64,000 nucleotides of DNA from Ctena decussata (GCA_963989385.1 OZ022509.1:55719431-55783430), one strand, 5' to 3'; positions 34,350 to 46,871 are shown, counted from the stretch's first letter. The notes: generated by a model not told the origin, from the sequence alone. Program-made: numbers and translations.

Positions 34350-34505
34350 TCAGCTTTAGCAGTGAATTGTTGAGTAATAATTCACTGTTTGGAGGTCAGT
34401 TGTAAAGTAGATCATATCACAAGCGCGGAGCGCGAGTGATATATCTACTTACAACTGACCGACAGTGAATAATTTCTCAACAATTCAATGCTAAAGCTGA
34501 ACTAT
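34350..34505. repeat. Hairpin element centred on GCGCGGAGCGC
   Basis: AGTGAATTGTTGAGTAAT and GGTCAGTTGTAAAGTAGAT are matched by their inverse on the right. The loop is ACAAGCGCGGAGCGCGAGT. A diverged relative lies at about 56712-56815. Confidence 0.8.
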
Positions 34506-35245
34506 TTCGATTCTAACACTCAAAAACGCCGAAAAACTATACTTTTCATTCAAATTCTCCCAACCTTCCTGCCAGCATGTTCATGGTCCCGCCGATATTC
34601 TTAACTGTATCTAAGACAAATGAACGTTTTTATGGCGATTTTGGAAAGAAAAATAGATGTTACACCGTCTTAGGTCTCAAAACGTCACAAAATTACGTCA
34701 GTAATTGCAGTGACATCAGCAATTAGACTCAGACGCTCCGAAACAGTGAATTGTTGCAGAATAAAACACGGTAACTTTCCATTGCTTCTATAGGCGCACT
34801 GTGTTAGAATGTACAATAACTTTCACACCATTGCAACTGTTCCAGATAAAACAAGGTATTTATGGACTCCAAAAAAAGCATAACAAAGCTGACATACCTT
34901 GAAATAGGGGCTGCTGTGGGGGGTCTCCGAGTATGTTTATGCGTATGTACATCAAAGTGTTATACATGTAAATGGGGAAGGTTTTGATCTACTAACATAC
35001 AAACACAAGAACACACAGCCACATATGCACCTTATTGCTCTGATATGGGTTAGAATAAAATATAACACTAGTAAATGCAGATTTATAAACTTTATTTACA
35101 TCACAACAAAATAATGAACAAAACCAAACTTATCACAACAGGTTAACATAAGTATTTTCAATATATTACTTTTGGATAAAATAAATACTATATTATCTGA
35201 TATTCTATCTCTATGATTATCAGCGAACCATAATTTGTGACGAAA
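34506..35245. other. No gene seen
   Basis: AT-rich intergenic sequence with scattered fragments of the preceding hairpin (AACAGTGAATTGTTGCAG near 34741). Confidence 0.45.
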
Positions 35246-35247
35246 CC

Positions 35248-35396
35248 AGCCCAGAGGTTATAAAACTTGACTACATTCTCAAACACAAAATAAAGCACAC
35301 CGATAGGCTGCTTCCGAGCACATGCTCGGAAGCAGCCTATTGGTGTGCTTTACGTTGAGTTTGAGATTATTCGCAAGTTTTATAACCTCGAACCCT
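35248..35396. repeat. Hairpin MITE family T, copy 1
   Basis: ~145-bp palindrome with ends GAGGTTATAAAACTTGA and TTTTATAACCTCGA, and a perfect core around CCGAGCACATGCTCGG. Other copies: 57934-58076 and 62758-62896. Confidence 0.9.
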
Positions 35397-35707
35397 GTCT
35401 TTGGCATGCACTTTGTACAGAACAATCCAAACAAAATTCTGTGAACAATTTCTTGAACAATCTATTAACAGAGATAAGCATTTGAACACAATTATTATTT
35501 ATCATTATGGCAATACAGAACACCTATACTAGCATATCAGAGCCCCAGAAAAGATCGGGTTTTGAAGGTTCTAAATTTTTTTTTCTCAACCAAAAACTTA
35601 TGTTGTGGCCCATCAGCAGAACTGTCTCGGACAATTCTAATGAGGGATAACAACATATGTTTTAATGAAATCTTAGAAATTATCCCAAAATTATTCCAGT
35701 TATACCT

Positions 35708-36230
35708 TCTTATAAGAAAGGAACTGTGGTCCAGTGGTTGGAACGACTCAGTTATGGTGCAGGGGCCGTATTTATAAAATGACTTAAATGGTTGCTATGC
35801 TGTTGCTAAGGCTGAATTTCTGTAAAGGAGATTCCCTACAACTATGAAATTTGCTTTGGTGGAACAGTCTGAAATAGACTGTTCCTCCAGAGCAAATTTC
35901 ATAGTTGTAGGGAATCTCCTTCATAGAAATTTAGCCTTAGCAACAGCATAGCAAAGACTTAAGTGGTTTTATACATACGACCCCAGAAGGTCATGTTTGA
36001 ATCCTGGCCTTGATCAACTGCAACTTGAAAACTCTTTCACCCAGAGTAAATGGGTTCCGTTTTCAAATTAGGGAAGGATAAGGCAGCAAAAGGAGAGGGA
36101 TGGGTGCCACTTTTCAAATGCTGTGCCCAAGATACAGCGGGCCTCTATCCCCCACTGCCCCTACGGCCACTAGGCTATGGGAAACCTTTACTTTCACCTT
36201 TTAACTTCTTATCCCGAGTACTAGCATATG
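35708..36230 (+). repeat. SINE family 3, split by a hairpin insertion
   Basis: The tRNA-like head (GTGGTCCAGTGGTTGGAACG) stops at about 35763 and resumes at about 35985 with GGTCATGTTTGAATCC (B box). The body has AGAGAGGGATGGGTGCC and CCCCTACGGCCACTAGGC. Closing the gap restores the tRNA-like order seen in the - strand copy at 24124. Confidence 0.7.
35764..35984. repeat. ~220-bp near-perfect hairpin inserted in a SINE
   Basis: Arms of about 105 bases: GGGCCGTATTTATAAAA on the left and TTTTATACATACGACCCC on the right, with AAGGAGATTCCCTACAACTA shared as an exact inverted pair. The centre is a run of a few bases around AACAGTCTGAAATAGACTGTT. Confidence 0.9.
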
Positions 36231-36632
36231 CAGCCCATTAGACCCTTCCTTGTTCCCTGCTCACTGACTAGACGATCCACTTATAATGTGTACACCAACA
36301 GTGTAGGCCCTGATGATCCTACTGTACCTGTTCAGCTCTTAAACTAAGTAAGGGGAGAACAACTAGTCTTTTACGTGACTCACCGTCTCAACCTCATCCA
36401 TATTGCTATAAAGTCTAATTTGCTACCAAGTTATGGGGCACACAAGGAAATCGTTAATAATCGCTAATAATGAATGGATGGACAGATAAATAGCCAGAAA
36501 ACACCATAATATAATAGATCTACTTTTTTTTTTCTTTTTAAAAAACGTTAGTGATTATGGCTGCAAACTCCAATTTACTCAAAAAAATAGATCCTGACCG
36601 CAGGTAACAATGGCAATATGGCCGTAATTCAC

Positions 36633-36760
36633 GGGCCGGTGTGATCTTCTCACCGGCTCCTCAGCGCCAGTCACGTGATACAGCAAACAAAACCCCTTGG
36701 GCCCGTAGTGACGTCACAATAGGCGCCAGTATACCGGCGCCCTGATGCTATAAATAGGGA
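36633..36760 (+). promoter_or_regulatory. Compact promoter: CRE-like site and TATA box
   Basis: A GCCGGTG...CACCGGC hairpin (36633-36658), CACGTGA (about 36672), a full palindromic CRE TGACGTCA (36709-36716), a GGCGCC...GGCGCC pair and then CTATAAATAG (TATA box 36749-36756). A start site about 30 bases after the TATA box would fall near 36780, at the 5' strand of the ribozyme described next. There is no ORF immediately downstream. The activity of this promoter is inferred. Confidence 0.6.
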
Positions 36761-36776
36761 GCAGATCACCTCATAA

Positions 36777-36837
36777 GCAGGCTGTAAATCCTCTGATGAG
36801 TCCATACTATTGGATGAAACTAGTCAGGTATGCTGCC
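36777..36837 (+). ncRNA. Hammerhead ribozyme, type I
   Basis: All core positions are present in order. CUGAUGA occupies 36793-36799. Stem II is GUCC (36800-36803) pairing with GGAU (36812-36815) around an 8-nt loop. GAAA is at 36816-36819. A minimal stem III consists of A-C, loop UA and G-U (36819-36824), and the cleavage base C is at 36825 (GUC triplet). Stem I pairs UCC-side bases 36790-36792 with AGG 36826-36828, then opens into an internal loop and closes with GCAG 36777-36780 against CUGC 36833-36836. The tiny stem III and internal loop in stem I are typical of hammerheads in animal retrozymes, satellites and Penelope-like elements. I see no neighbouring tandem copy or reverse transcriptase. 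Confidence 0.85.
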
Positions 36838-37024
36838 GATCGTATTTGCGCTTTTAAATGCCAATAAGCTGATCAGGAGTATTTATCAAGTTGTAGCTAT
36901 TCTACTCAATGTTTTTGTTTTTTGTTTTATTTTTTCAAAATGAGCATACAACCATGGCTGCAAACATGGAGGTGTCTCCATTCACCTTAAGAAGAATACC
37001 ACAAGAATTCCGCGGAATGCTATG

Positions 37025-38076
37025 TCGCACCTGCATTGCGTTTCCACAGTAGTAAAGACTATTTAGTTAAGAACTTTATGAAAAATGGACAAAAATGCTA
37101 GGGTCAACACAATTTTGGATGTAAAATTTTCCTAAGTCAGAAGAGCATGAAATATAGGCAAAGGGTAGGAATAACTGCAACATCCCTCGTGAACATTCTA
37201 AGAAGAAACTTTATGCTAGGTGTGATGACTACAGGTATCATACTTTCAGACAAAAGGACTAAAGTGCCAGGGCCCATATATATTTTGGGGTTTAAAATTT
37301 AGCGAAGTCAGCAGAGCATGAAATATATGTAAAGGGTAAATTAATTGCATCAGCCCTCAAGAACATTCTAAGAGGAAACTGGATGCCACGTTTGATGATT
37401 CTAGGTATCATAACTCCTGAGAAATGGACTTAAACATAATTTTGAATATAAAATTTACTAAGTCCGCAGAGCATGAAATATAGGTCAAGGTATAAATAAG
37501 AGCAATAGCCCTCGAAAATATTCTTAGAAGAAGCTTTATGCTAGGTTTGATGATTGTAGGTATCATAATTTGCGAGATATCTACTTAAACGCTAGGGTTG
37601 ACTTAATTGTTGCGGGATGGCTTTACAAAGTCAGCAGAGCATAAAATAAAGGTGAAGGTATAAATAAGAGCAACAGCCCTCAAGAACACTCTAAGAAGAA
37701 GCTTTATGCCAGGTTTGATGATTGTAGATATCATAGTTTGCGAGAAATGGACTTAAATGCTAGGGTCGACGCTAGGGTCGACGTAATTGTTGGTGGCCTG
37801 TTTTACAAAGTCAGCAGAGCATAAAATACAGGGTTAGGGTAAAAATAAGAGCAACAGCCCTCAAGAACATCCTAAGAAGAAGCTTTATGCCAGGTTTGAT
37901 GATTGTAGGTATCCTACTTTGCGAGAAATGGACTTAAATGCTAGAGAGCCTAGGGTTGACGTAATTGTTGACGGACGGACGGACGGACGTACGGATGGAC
38001 GAAAGGAATGACTGATGTACGGACGGACGGAAAAGTGAACTCCTATATCGCACCTTGCTAAAGCAGGTGCGACAAC
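37025..38076 (+). mobile_element. Tandem-repeat element with GTCGCACCTGC ends
   Basis: The left end is ATGTCGCACCTGCATTGCG; the right end is CGCACCTTGCTAAAGCAGGTGCGACAA written in two parts (CGCACCTTGCTAA then AGCAGGTGCGACAA), a hairpin whose 3' half is the inverse of the left end. Between are about five ~165-bp units marked by AGGTATCATA (about 37233, 37404, 37558, 37727, 37907) and a final GACGGACGGACGG run. The architecture parallels the Helentron-like elements although the termini differ. Confidence 0.7.
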
Positions 38077-38159
38077 AAGGAAGATTATCCTTACATCAAA
38101 AGTGACAAAGAATTCCCCAATAAATTGACTTATCCAATTCCTGTATGTAAGATGTGTAG

Positions 38160-38336
38160 GTCCTGTTGGCTTTCCTACAGGACAAATCCCTTCTAAAAGA
38201 GGTCTACTCTTAAAGGAAAGAATTTGCTCCTTGATGAGCAAAATTCCTTCCTTAAAGATTTGACCTGCATTGAGAAGGAAGGCAAAAATGCAAATGACAG
38301 AGTTTGTTCCCTGGAAGAGTATGCAATCACCTTAAT
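38160..38336. repeat. MITE family M, copy 3
   Basis: Contains CTCTTAAAGGAAAGAATTTG and an inverted AATTCCTTCCTT half, ending with GCAATCACCTTAATTC. Confidence 0.6.
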
Positions 38337-40190
38337 TCAAAGGGTGCAGTCCCTGATCAGAGGCTACATCCTGCATTGTTAATATGAGTCAACAACTTCT
38401 AACAAAATTTCTTTTATGGGATGATAATATCACTTGAGCTGTAATAGCTAGATACCCTGAACACCGTGTTTACACAATATGCAGATAAAATAGGATCCAA
38501 AGACCATCAAGAGACACTTGTCAGGCAGCCTAATCCAAGTCTTCCCTGTTCGTCCAAAGCCACAATGTACATTTCTCTTAACAATGGACATGGCAAGAAA
38601 AGTGAAGGATGGAATGACTTGAGATTCTACATGTACATCCTTTTCAACAATAATTCAGTCAGAAAGATGATTTAAAAGGCTGAGTTTGACGGATCCCCCA
38701 TTTCCCTAGAATTCAAAGACCATGCATGCAAAAAGGGAAGACTCTGATCAGACTGCACAGATGTGCAGGCTGATCTGAGTCTTTTCTAGTTGCACATAGC
38801 ACTAGGTCAATTTTTACATGACACAAGTCATCTACACACCTAATTTTTGATAACACACAAAGCCTAACTTTTGATTACACACAAAGTCTACATGCCTAAC
38901 TTTTGATTACACACAAAGCAACACCAATGTTAACAAGGAAAGCATACAATAGATTTCTCAATATTTACTGGCCTTAGACTCTTCAGAACAAAAAAAAACA
39001 ACAACAAATAAATAATATTCATAGACCCAAAAATGCAACTATGTTTGGTAACTTTTTCCTTTTTTTTTCAGTCTGTATCTTTCATGTTACGTCAATACCA
39101 CTCTAGTCTGCATTTACCATGAATCTTGATACTCTACAAGTCTATACACCCAATAATTTTACTCCACTGAACTCCTTATATTCAATACTTCAATTGAGCT
39201 TGGGATTTCTGAGTAGAAAGCTAATGGAGAAAACTGACAGGGTGTATAAAACATTTTGACTTTGAAGGAAAGTAAGTAATATGGCAGTGACAGGATTATT
39301 CTATGGTACTGGATTTATTCAGCTATTAGACAGGGGCATTTTCCCACTCTACAGTTACCCCAAATATTTGAATATGCTGATCATTTGATCATCATATTGC
39401 CCCTCAAAAATTACCACAAATATGTAAATCAGTCTTGTTTAATTCAGCTATGAATTGGATTATTCTCTTCCAAAAAAATACCAAAGATATAGATCTGTCT
39501 TATAAGATGGATCAAGATCTTTGCGATTGTTTTTGAAAGGAAAAAACGTGTCTTGTAACCAATGAAATAATTTATGAACAGGGTCTAAGGAAAATGTCAT
39601 GAACATGAACAGTTAAAAAGCTTGCATATCTATAAAATCTGTTCAGAGTACAGTATTTATTCCTTTATCAGCCAATTTCTCTTCTTTTTCCTCTCCAAAA
39701 CAATCCCAAAATCTAGATCCATTCTATAAGATGTATCTGGATTTTTGGACTGTTTTGGCAGGCAAGACCCCATCTGATAGAAGAATTATTCAAAACAGAC
39801 TTCGGTAAACCAAATAAAAATGGTGTAATCTCTGTTCACACTATACCTTATCCCGTGTCACAGATTGTAAACTGTATTGTATATCACAACAGGCAAAGTT
39901 TTCTCCATGCTAGCTCAACTTTATGCTGTACCCACATGGCAAATGCAGCTGCTACAGACACTTAAATGTCAGACTAGAATATTGGGAAATTTTGATTACA
40001 ATTCACAAAAAAATCTCAGCTCAAATGTGTGCTCTCCAGATGATTATTTACAGATTATTTTCATTTTATGGAAAGCATACGTGTGTCTCACATCTTTGCA
40101 CATTGTCAGAAAACAGAGATAAACCAAATAATAAGATACCTGATGATGATACCAGAAAAGAAATAGAGGATATTTGTTTTTTTTTCATCT
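38337..40190. other. Intergenic, repeats only
   Basis: Includes a family R fragment (38731-38825) and two copies of a repeat with CCAAAACAATCCCAAAATCT and TGGACTGTTTTGGCAGG (39470-39790) also seen at 53700-53930. The frames at 38466 and 39877-40192 lack support. Confidence 0.5.
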
Positions 40191-40192
40191 AA

Positions 40193-40520
40193 TATAGAAT
40201 TTTATCATATGACGATGATAATCCACTAGTGGATTATGTATGCAAATTACGTCGTAATGCTATGCATTGACATCCATAAAACATCGCATTTCCTAATGGT
40301 GAAATTGTGACGTTTTAGTGCAAAATTTGCTAATAAAGTGCGATTTTAATGTCATATGATAAGCAGAATCTTGCATTCGTGCTCACGTATTATTGAATTT
40401 AATAAACTCATTGGGGAAAACAATAAGATGCTTGGCATAGCCTCGCCTCTTATCTTTTTCCCCAACTCATTTTAGAAATTCAATATTACATGAGAACTCA
40501 TGTGAGATCCTCTATTTATT
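40193..40520. repeat. TIR/foldback family V, copy 1
   Basis: Shares TCATATGATAARCAGAATCTT and GAGATCCTCTATTT with elements at 45840-46120 and 47190-47465. An inner stem is formed by ACTCATTGGGGAAAA and TTTTTCCCCAACTCATT. Confidence 0.65.
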
Positions 40521-40607
40521 TCATCAAATGAAAATTGTAAGTGGTATCGTCACAAATGGCAAAGCTGTTTCAGGCTTTTATGCCTATGAGAACAGAGAAC
40601 TATATTT

Positions 40608-40842
40608 GAGCCGTGACACGGGAAAACCAACAAAGTGGTTGTGCGCCCAGCGCAGCCTCAGATCAGCCTGGGCATCCGCCCAGTCTGATCAGAGTCTTCG
40701 CTCTCCGCATGGAGGTAGCTTAGACCCTTAGCTACCTTTGAGCACTTAACGAAGAGTCTGGTCAAACTGGGCGGATCCCAAGGCTGATCTGAGTCTACGC
40801 TGGGCGCATAACCACATTGTTGGTTTTCTCGTGTCGCGGCTC
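40608..40842. repeat. Palindromic MITE, family R, copy 7
   Basis: Inverted ends GAGCCGTGACACGGGAAAAC and GTGTCGCGGCTC. Arms carry CAGCCTGGGCATCCGCCCAG. One of the best-preserved copies. Confidence 0.92.
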
Positions 40843-40845
40843 ATT

Positions 40846-41029
40846 TTCTATCTCAAAGTACGTACCCTCTCATAACAAAGAACATACTTCAGACATATCT
40901 GTTTTCTTTTCTCTACATTTCAACCCCTGTTATCTCAAACTATTGGTATCTTAAAGTAAATTTTCTGGGACCAGAAAATTGACTATGAGATATCTGCAGT
41001 CTGGCTTCTGAGATATTGCTGGTTGACTG
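40846..41029. repeat. Relic of the TA-flanked MITE
   Basis: Keeps the right terminus TGGTTGACTG followed by TA, and the TATCTTAAAGTAAATTTTCT / AGAAAATTGACTATGAGATA pair. Its left end abuts family R copy 7. Confidence 0.7.
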
Positions 41030-42441
41030 TATCATCTATAATCAATACATTTAAAATGAATAAATATAAATATAGAATGATAAATAATAATACTGTTTTA
41101 GCAATGTATTGCAAAAATTAAATGGAATTCAAGCAAAAAGCAAAGCAAATCAAATAACTTCTACAACCAAAAGGAATAACCAAACATGCAACACAAAACA
41201 AAAACCAAACATATATTACACAGAATACGTGTGCATGAACAATATCAATTAGACTGAGTCTGCTAGTTGCATTTCTTTGATGCATTCCTTGTTTCAAGAG
41301 GACCTTCTTTCAGAATTTGTTGACTGACGGATTTTTTCATTTTACTGGCAAGTATAGCCTCAAATGCTCTGATATACAATAGTAGCTTTTGCAGAGCATG
41401 AGCTACTTGCAACTTTTCAGGTAAAATGTGTGTACATGTATTTGACAAATTAGGCCATTAACTAAGGACTTTGTTCTGAACTAGGCCCAGATTTTTAGAA
41501 TACACACTTCCATCTATTGTAATGTGCCTAAATTTTTGGGCCACCTAATAATTATTAATTTTCCATTTGGGACAAATGGAAAATTAATTATTTTTAGATG
41601 TCCCATTTTTATGCAACACCAATCAATTTCAGACCAGTCCAATTAGTTGTCAATTTCCGACCAGTCCAATTAGTAAGAGATTCCTTCAAAATCTGGTTCT
41701 GATGAAAAAAAACAGTAAAGACCCTGGTCACACATCAGTCTGATTTCTGTCTACACTGTTTCCAAATGCCTCTTTGGTTGGTTTCAGCTTCAGTAAATCA
41801 AACAGTGAAGTGTTAATCAAATATTTACAACAGAACAAATCAATTTGAAACACATAACATCAGTATTCAACATAATTAAATACATATTCATTATTTCACA
41901 ACATAATCTAACAAATATAAACATGATATTGATAATTATGACATCTTGGTTAAATATTTTTTTGCATTTCTATGGCTTACAATACTAAGTGGAGAGGACA
42001 ATTATAGGCACTGCCTAAAACCTACATATACTTCTGATAGAGAAGATAGTCTTTAGAAGGGAAAATTACATTTTCCTCCTTTTACTCAATTCTTGTCAGA
42101 GTTTCTTGCTTTTCGTATTTTCATTTAATGCCCACTATGAATGTCATAGCTTAAATTCTGGGCCCAGTTGTTCAAAGCATGTTCAAAGCAGAGCTTGTTA
42201 AAAGATCAAGTCGTTAAGTGTTTTGTGACTTTATAGCCCAATACATAGATATTTTTGTTGAAAATATGTGAGAAGCTTTTGCATATATTTTTTGTTGAAA
42301 ACATGTGAGAAGCTTGCAAAAGCTTCTCACATTTTTTTAAACAAAAAATATTGGCATATTTGAAATAATAATCCTTGAAACTTAAACATCTCGTTAACTA
42401 ATGATGTTGTTAATTTTGACCAACTGAGCCCTGGTGTTTAA
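41030..42441. other. Region downstream of PHTF; probable 3' UTR plus repeats
   Basis: Includes a hairpin (41522-41617) of family W, whose other copies are at 51091-51190 and 59446-59536, and a short stem at 42296-42330 (TGTGAGAAGCTTGCAAAAGC region). No clear AATAAA on the - strand occurs close to the PHTF stop, so the mRNA end is not placed. Confidence 0.45.
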
Positions 42442-42594
42442 TTATGCTTTTAGTTTAATCTTATACAATTTGAGTTTGAATCCGAGAAGTTCTGTTAAGA
42501 CGGCTGAAAATGCTGAGAGGATTACAACTTTCGTGACATTCAGCACAAATGGATTGGCGGAGATACCAGAGATCTTGAATGGGCTTTCTAGTTC
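42442..42594 (-). CDS. Phtf: PHTF last coding exon
   Basis: 51 codons including the stop, phase 0, after acceptor TATATTTTCAG. It reads ELESPFKISGISANPFVLNV and on to LLGFKLKLYKIKLKA-stop. This closely resembles the conserved C-terminus of PHTF1/PHTF2, where a final hydrophobic segment (VVILSAFSAVLTELLGF) ends in a short basic tail. It joins the preceding exon as CLLK|ELESPF, the junction motif found in the family. Confidence 0.92.
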   Translation of the reverse strand, partial: ELESPFKISGISANPFVLNVTKVVILSAFSAVLTELLGFKLKLYKIKLKA

Positions 42595-43684
42595 CTGAAA
42601 ATATAGTGAAAATTGGTGATTACTATCTCGCTTTCTCCTCCGCTCTAAAGCATTGTAAATTGCTAACTATTCAAGAGCATATAATTTTTCAGATCTAGTA
42701 TCTCATAAATTCAAAAATTTACCAATATCTGACCAACCGGCAGCTAAACAGAAACAACATGTTATCAATAATTTGGATGTATCTTGTAATCCAAACCAAA
42801 CTTTCGCAAAACACAGAACATACTTACAAAATGTGCAGTACAATTTGACAGAAATAGTGGTACTTAACTTTCTTTGAATTTTTGGTGATTATCAATGAAT
42901 AATCACACCTGACATTAAACACAAACTTCAGGTATAAATATTTTGTAATTTTAAAGATCTATACCGATAAAAAAAGAATAAAATAGTTATACCATGGTTT
43001 GTCCTCATATATAGGAGATAATCCACTGAGTCTTGCTATGGCTCCTGGATTGTCTCTCATACAGACAGACAAAACATGGTATATCCCCAATTCTCCTACT
43101 TCCGTAGTTTCTTCTATTTCCATAGTTTGCCGGCATCTATGTCAACAGCTAATCACGTGACCCCCCATTGCAAATGCAATATCTACAGCCCAGTTCAAAT
43201 CAACAGATACTGAAATTTTCTGTTTTCATTGCACTATTACTCTTTTGTTCCACAATGAAATTTACTAGATAGATAACTGGAAATATGTGTTCATAAAACT
43301 GTAGGGCCTGAGTTCAAAATGATATTTGAAAACTAAAATTTTCATTCAACCAGAAATTTTTACACATGTAAATTAAGCAAATCCACTTCTTTGAACTGCG
43401 CTATAGTTTACAAAATTTTCCCACCTTCTGACCTCATGCGCCAAAACTTCCGTTTGACCTCCGGACCTCAAGAGAAAGTCCCTTACAGTGGGCAGTGATT
43501 TTAAAAAAAGATTTAACTAACATTTCATTAATGTTGTGACTTCATATTTGACATGTAAGTCCTCAATAATGAGACATTTTATTTCACACTATTAAACTAT
43601 AACATTGTGCGATTGAAAACATTATTTCACAGACTTCCATTTAGTGCTATGGAAATGGGAGCATAGAGCATAACTGTTACAATA
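42595..43684. other. Last PHTF intron, first part
   Basis: No exon or clear repeat recognised beyond AT-rich sequence. Confidence 0.4.
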
Positions 43685-44555
43685 TATCCTCGAAAAAAAA
43701 TATAAGGGGTCAAACTTTTACCCTGCAATTTCTGGACATTTCAAACATTTGGTAAAATAATCATTTCTACCTTCCATTTCATTCATTTCGCAAGGTTTGT
43801 ACACACAAAGTTTTAAACTATAGCCTTTATGTTTACTAAATCCAGACTTCAATTCACACAACCCTCAAAATCAAAGTGGACAGAAGTCCATAAGGATCAA
43901 ATTCACCAAAATTTTTGATATCGCCAATTCATGAATTTTTTGCAAAATTGCTCGATAGTCATCAAATTTAATCATTTTTAAGGTCAGCAAACTGTAACAA
44001 GTTTAAAACTCATAGCAATTTTAGAAGTTATGCCCGACCGAACTGACACTCTATCAATTCTCTATGGGTTGGTTGGTTGGTTGATTTGATGCTTAACGTC
44101 CACAGTAAACAACTAAGGTCATGTCGGCACGGTCAGTTAACCTAACCACACTATTCCTGGGCAGTCTTAGACCTCCTAAGCGGTTAACCAGTACTAAGTG
44201 CACATACTTTCGCCAGTAACTGACAACTGCCCTTCTTGAATCAGCGGAAGGAGAAACGAAAGTATGTGGCCAGACCGGGATTCGAACCCAGGACCTCTGA
44301 CTTACCAGTCAGGTGCCCTACCGATTGGGCTACCCGGCCCGGCTTCTCTATGGGAATTCAAACAACTTTCATTTTAAGGGTAGTTTGATTTAAAGCCTTG
44401 ACTTGGTCAAGACAAAGGCTATAGTTTCAAACTTCATGTGTATAATAAAACTTGCAAAACGAATAAAATGGAAGGTAGAAATGATTTATTTAACCAAATG
44501 TTTGAAATGTTCTAGAAATCGCAGGGTAAAGGTAACATTTTTTTCGAGTATACAT
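43685..44555. repeat. Foldback in the PHTF intron carrying a SINE in its loop
   Basis: Left arm 43685-43835 (CATTTGGTAAAATAATCATT, TTTTAAACTATAGCCTTTAT) is repeated inverted at 44400-44555. The loop contains the 275-bp SINE at 44069-44343. Confidence 0.8.
44069..44343 (-). mobile_element. Full-length 275-bp tRNA-derived SINE, family 1
   Basis: Flanked by an 11-bp perfect duplication, TTCTCTATGGG (44058-44068 and 44344-44354). On the - strand the head has A box TAGCCCAATCGG and B box GGTTCGAATCC, and resembles a tRNA-Lys-type gene with a decayed acceptor stem. The tail is CCAACCAACCAACC. It is the same length as the + strand copy at 53345. Confidence 0.9.
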
Positions 44556-44608
44556 AAAGAATGATGAAATCAATCAGGCAAGGACATAACGCCATTTCTT
44601 GTGGCAAG

Positions 44609-44633
44609 GATTGTGTGTGTGTGTGTGTGTGTA
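44609..44633. repeat. (GT)n microsatellite
   Basis: About 12 GT units. Confidence 0.95.
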
Positions 44634-44754
44634 TGTTTTTTTCTTTCTTTCTTCTGTCAGAAGTGGTGTCTGAAATTCATGAAGGAGACAGACATGTCCA
44701 TTTGCACAATCCATGATGTCTGACTCAATCAAGTCTGAGTGATGAAGTCTATGT

Positions 44755-45062
44755 TAAGGTCACTGGGTACACTCTTAGGGGGAGCAACTCTGCCAGTTTC
44801 AGTTTTGCCTCCCTTTTAAATTGGAGTTACTCTTAAAAAACAAGGGCAAAACTATATGCCCCTCCCCACTTCATGGTGAGGGCATAAAAATTTACTCCTA
44901 CAGCAGCAAATTCTTTCCTTTAAGAGTGGACACTCTTTTGTGACTTTCTGTTTGCTTTCGTGGACATTGTCCACGAAAGCAAACAGAAAGTCACAAAAGG
45001 TGCTCCTTTTGAAAAAATCATTTAAATGGCAGAAAAACACGGAGGTGAACCCATATTCCTTA
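44755..45062. repeat. MITE family M, copy 4, with a 30-bp perfect hairpin
   Basis: Start AAGGTCACTGGGTACACTCT. Near 44938-45000 TTTTGTGACTTTCTGTTTGC and its exact inverse flank a GTGGACATTGTCCAC centre. Ends near GGTGAACCCATATTCCTTAA. Confidence 0.75.
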
Positions 45063-45079
45063 ATCATAGACCTGACTTC

Positions 45080-45788
<709 letters not shown>

Positions 45789-45839
45789 TTAGCACAACAT
45801 AACTGTTAATTGCTTTTACCGTATGACATGCCTGTTATT

Positions 45840-46122
45840 CAGTGGATAACGTTGTGTCATAAAAATTGTATGACCACAGGTGTAATAACACTTTGGCGCG
45901 TACACTTAACGTCATTGACAACGTCCATGTCAACAATGCGTTTTCTTACTGAAATAATTTTCAGTCTGAAGGCGTTTGAATGCCATTTTAAGGGTCATAT
46001 GATAAACAGAATCTTACCCTCGTGGTCATTTCATATGAAATTTATGAAACTCGCCGAAGGCTATTTCATAAATTTCATATGAAATGACCACTCGTGTAAG
46101 ATCCTCTTTTTATAGAATGATA
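45840..46122. repeat. Foldback family V, copy 2, in a PHTF intron
   Basis: GGTCATTTCATATGAAATTT and its inverse flank GAAACTCGCCGAAGGCTATT, and GAGTGTAAGATCC-type ends are present. Related to 40193 and 47190. Confidence 0.75.
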
Positions 46123-46871
46123 AATCTCCTAAACTTGACGTTGAGGACAAACCTGTCAGGGAATCCATTCAGTCCACCAACAGCCTTTGTTTTGTGCCTG
46201 TAGATTTTTAGATGATGGATGGAAAGAATGGCAGTGCATTCCTCATACTGTCAGTATCCTAAAACTTGCTATGTTCACATGCTGATCTTGCAATCAGTAA
46301 CTGTTTCTTATTATGGAATCTTTACTCGTACGTTAAATCTCTCAATAAGTTAAAGACATCCAATTCTTCTGTGAAAACAGGGTCAATGGCACTAAAATTT
46401 AATCATCTCTTCAATTCATCCCAATGATATAGCCATACAATTTGGTTATAAGTCAAAATCTATCAATACAGTCAAGAGATATTTATTCAGTGCAGCTATG
46501 ACTATGAATGTTGAGTCAGGTCACCAAAATCCACCAATCTTGAGAATATCACAGATACACTGTATATGCCTCTTTGGAGGAAATTCAACCATTGGTTCAG
46601 GACAAAGAAGAATCAAACATAAGGGCCAACATAAAGTATGGAGAGATAATCATTAAGTCATTCAGTGACATTGAAAATATAATCAAGGTCACCATAACCC
46701 ATCAAATTCTTGCAATTCTCATACAAGTTTGATGGCAATCCATGTGTTGGTTCAGAAGAGATGGCATTAACCATGGGGTTTATGCAAAATGAGTGGACAG
46801 ATAGATAGATGGAATGACAGTTGGATTGAAACTCAGATATCTATGTCATATCTGACTGAAAATGCACTCAC

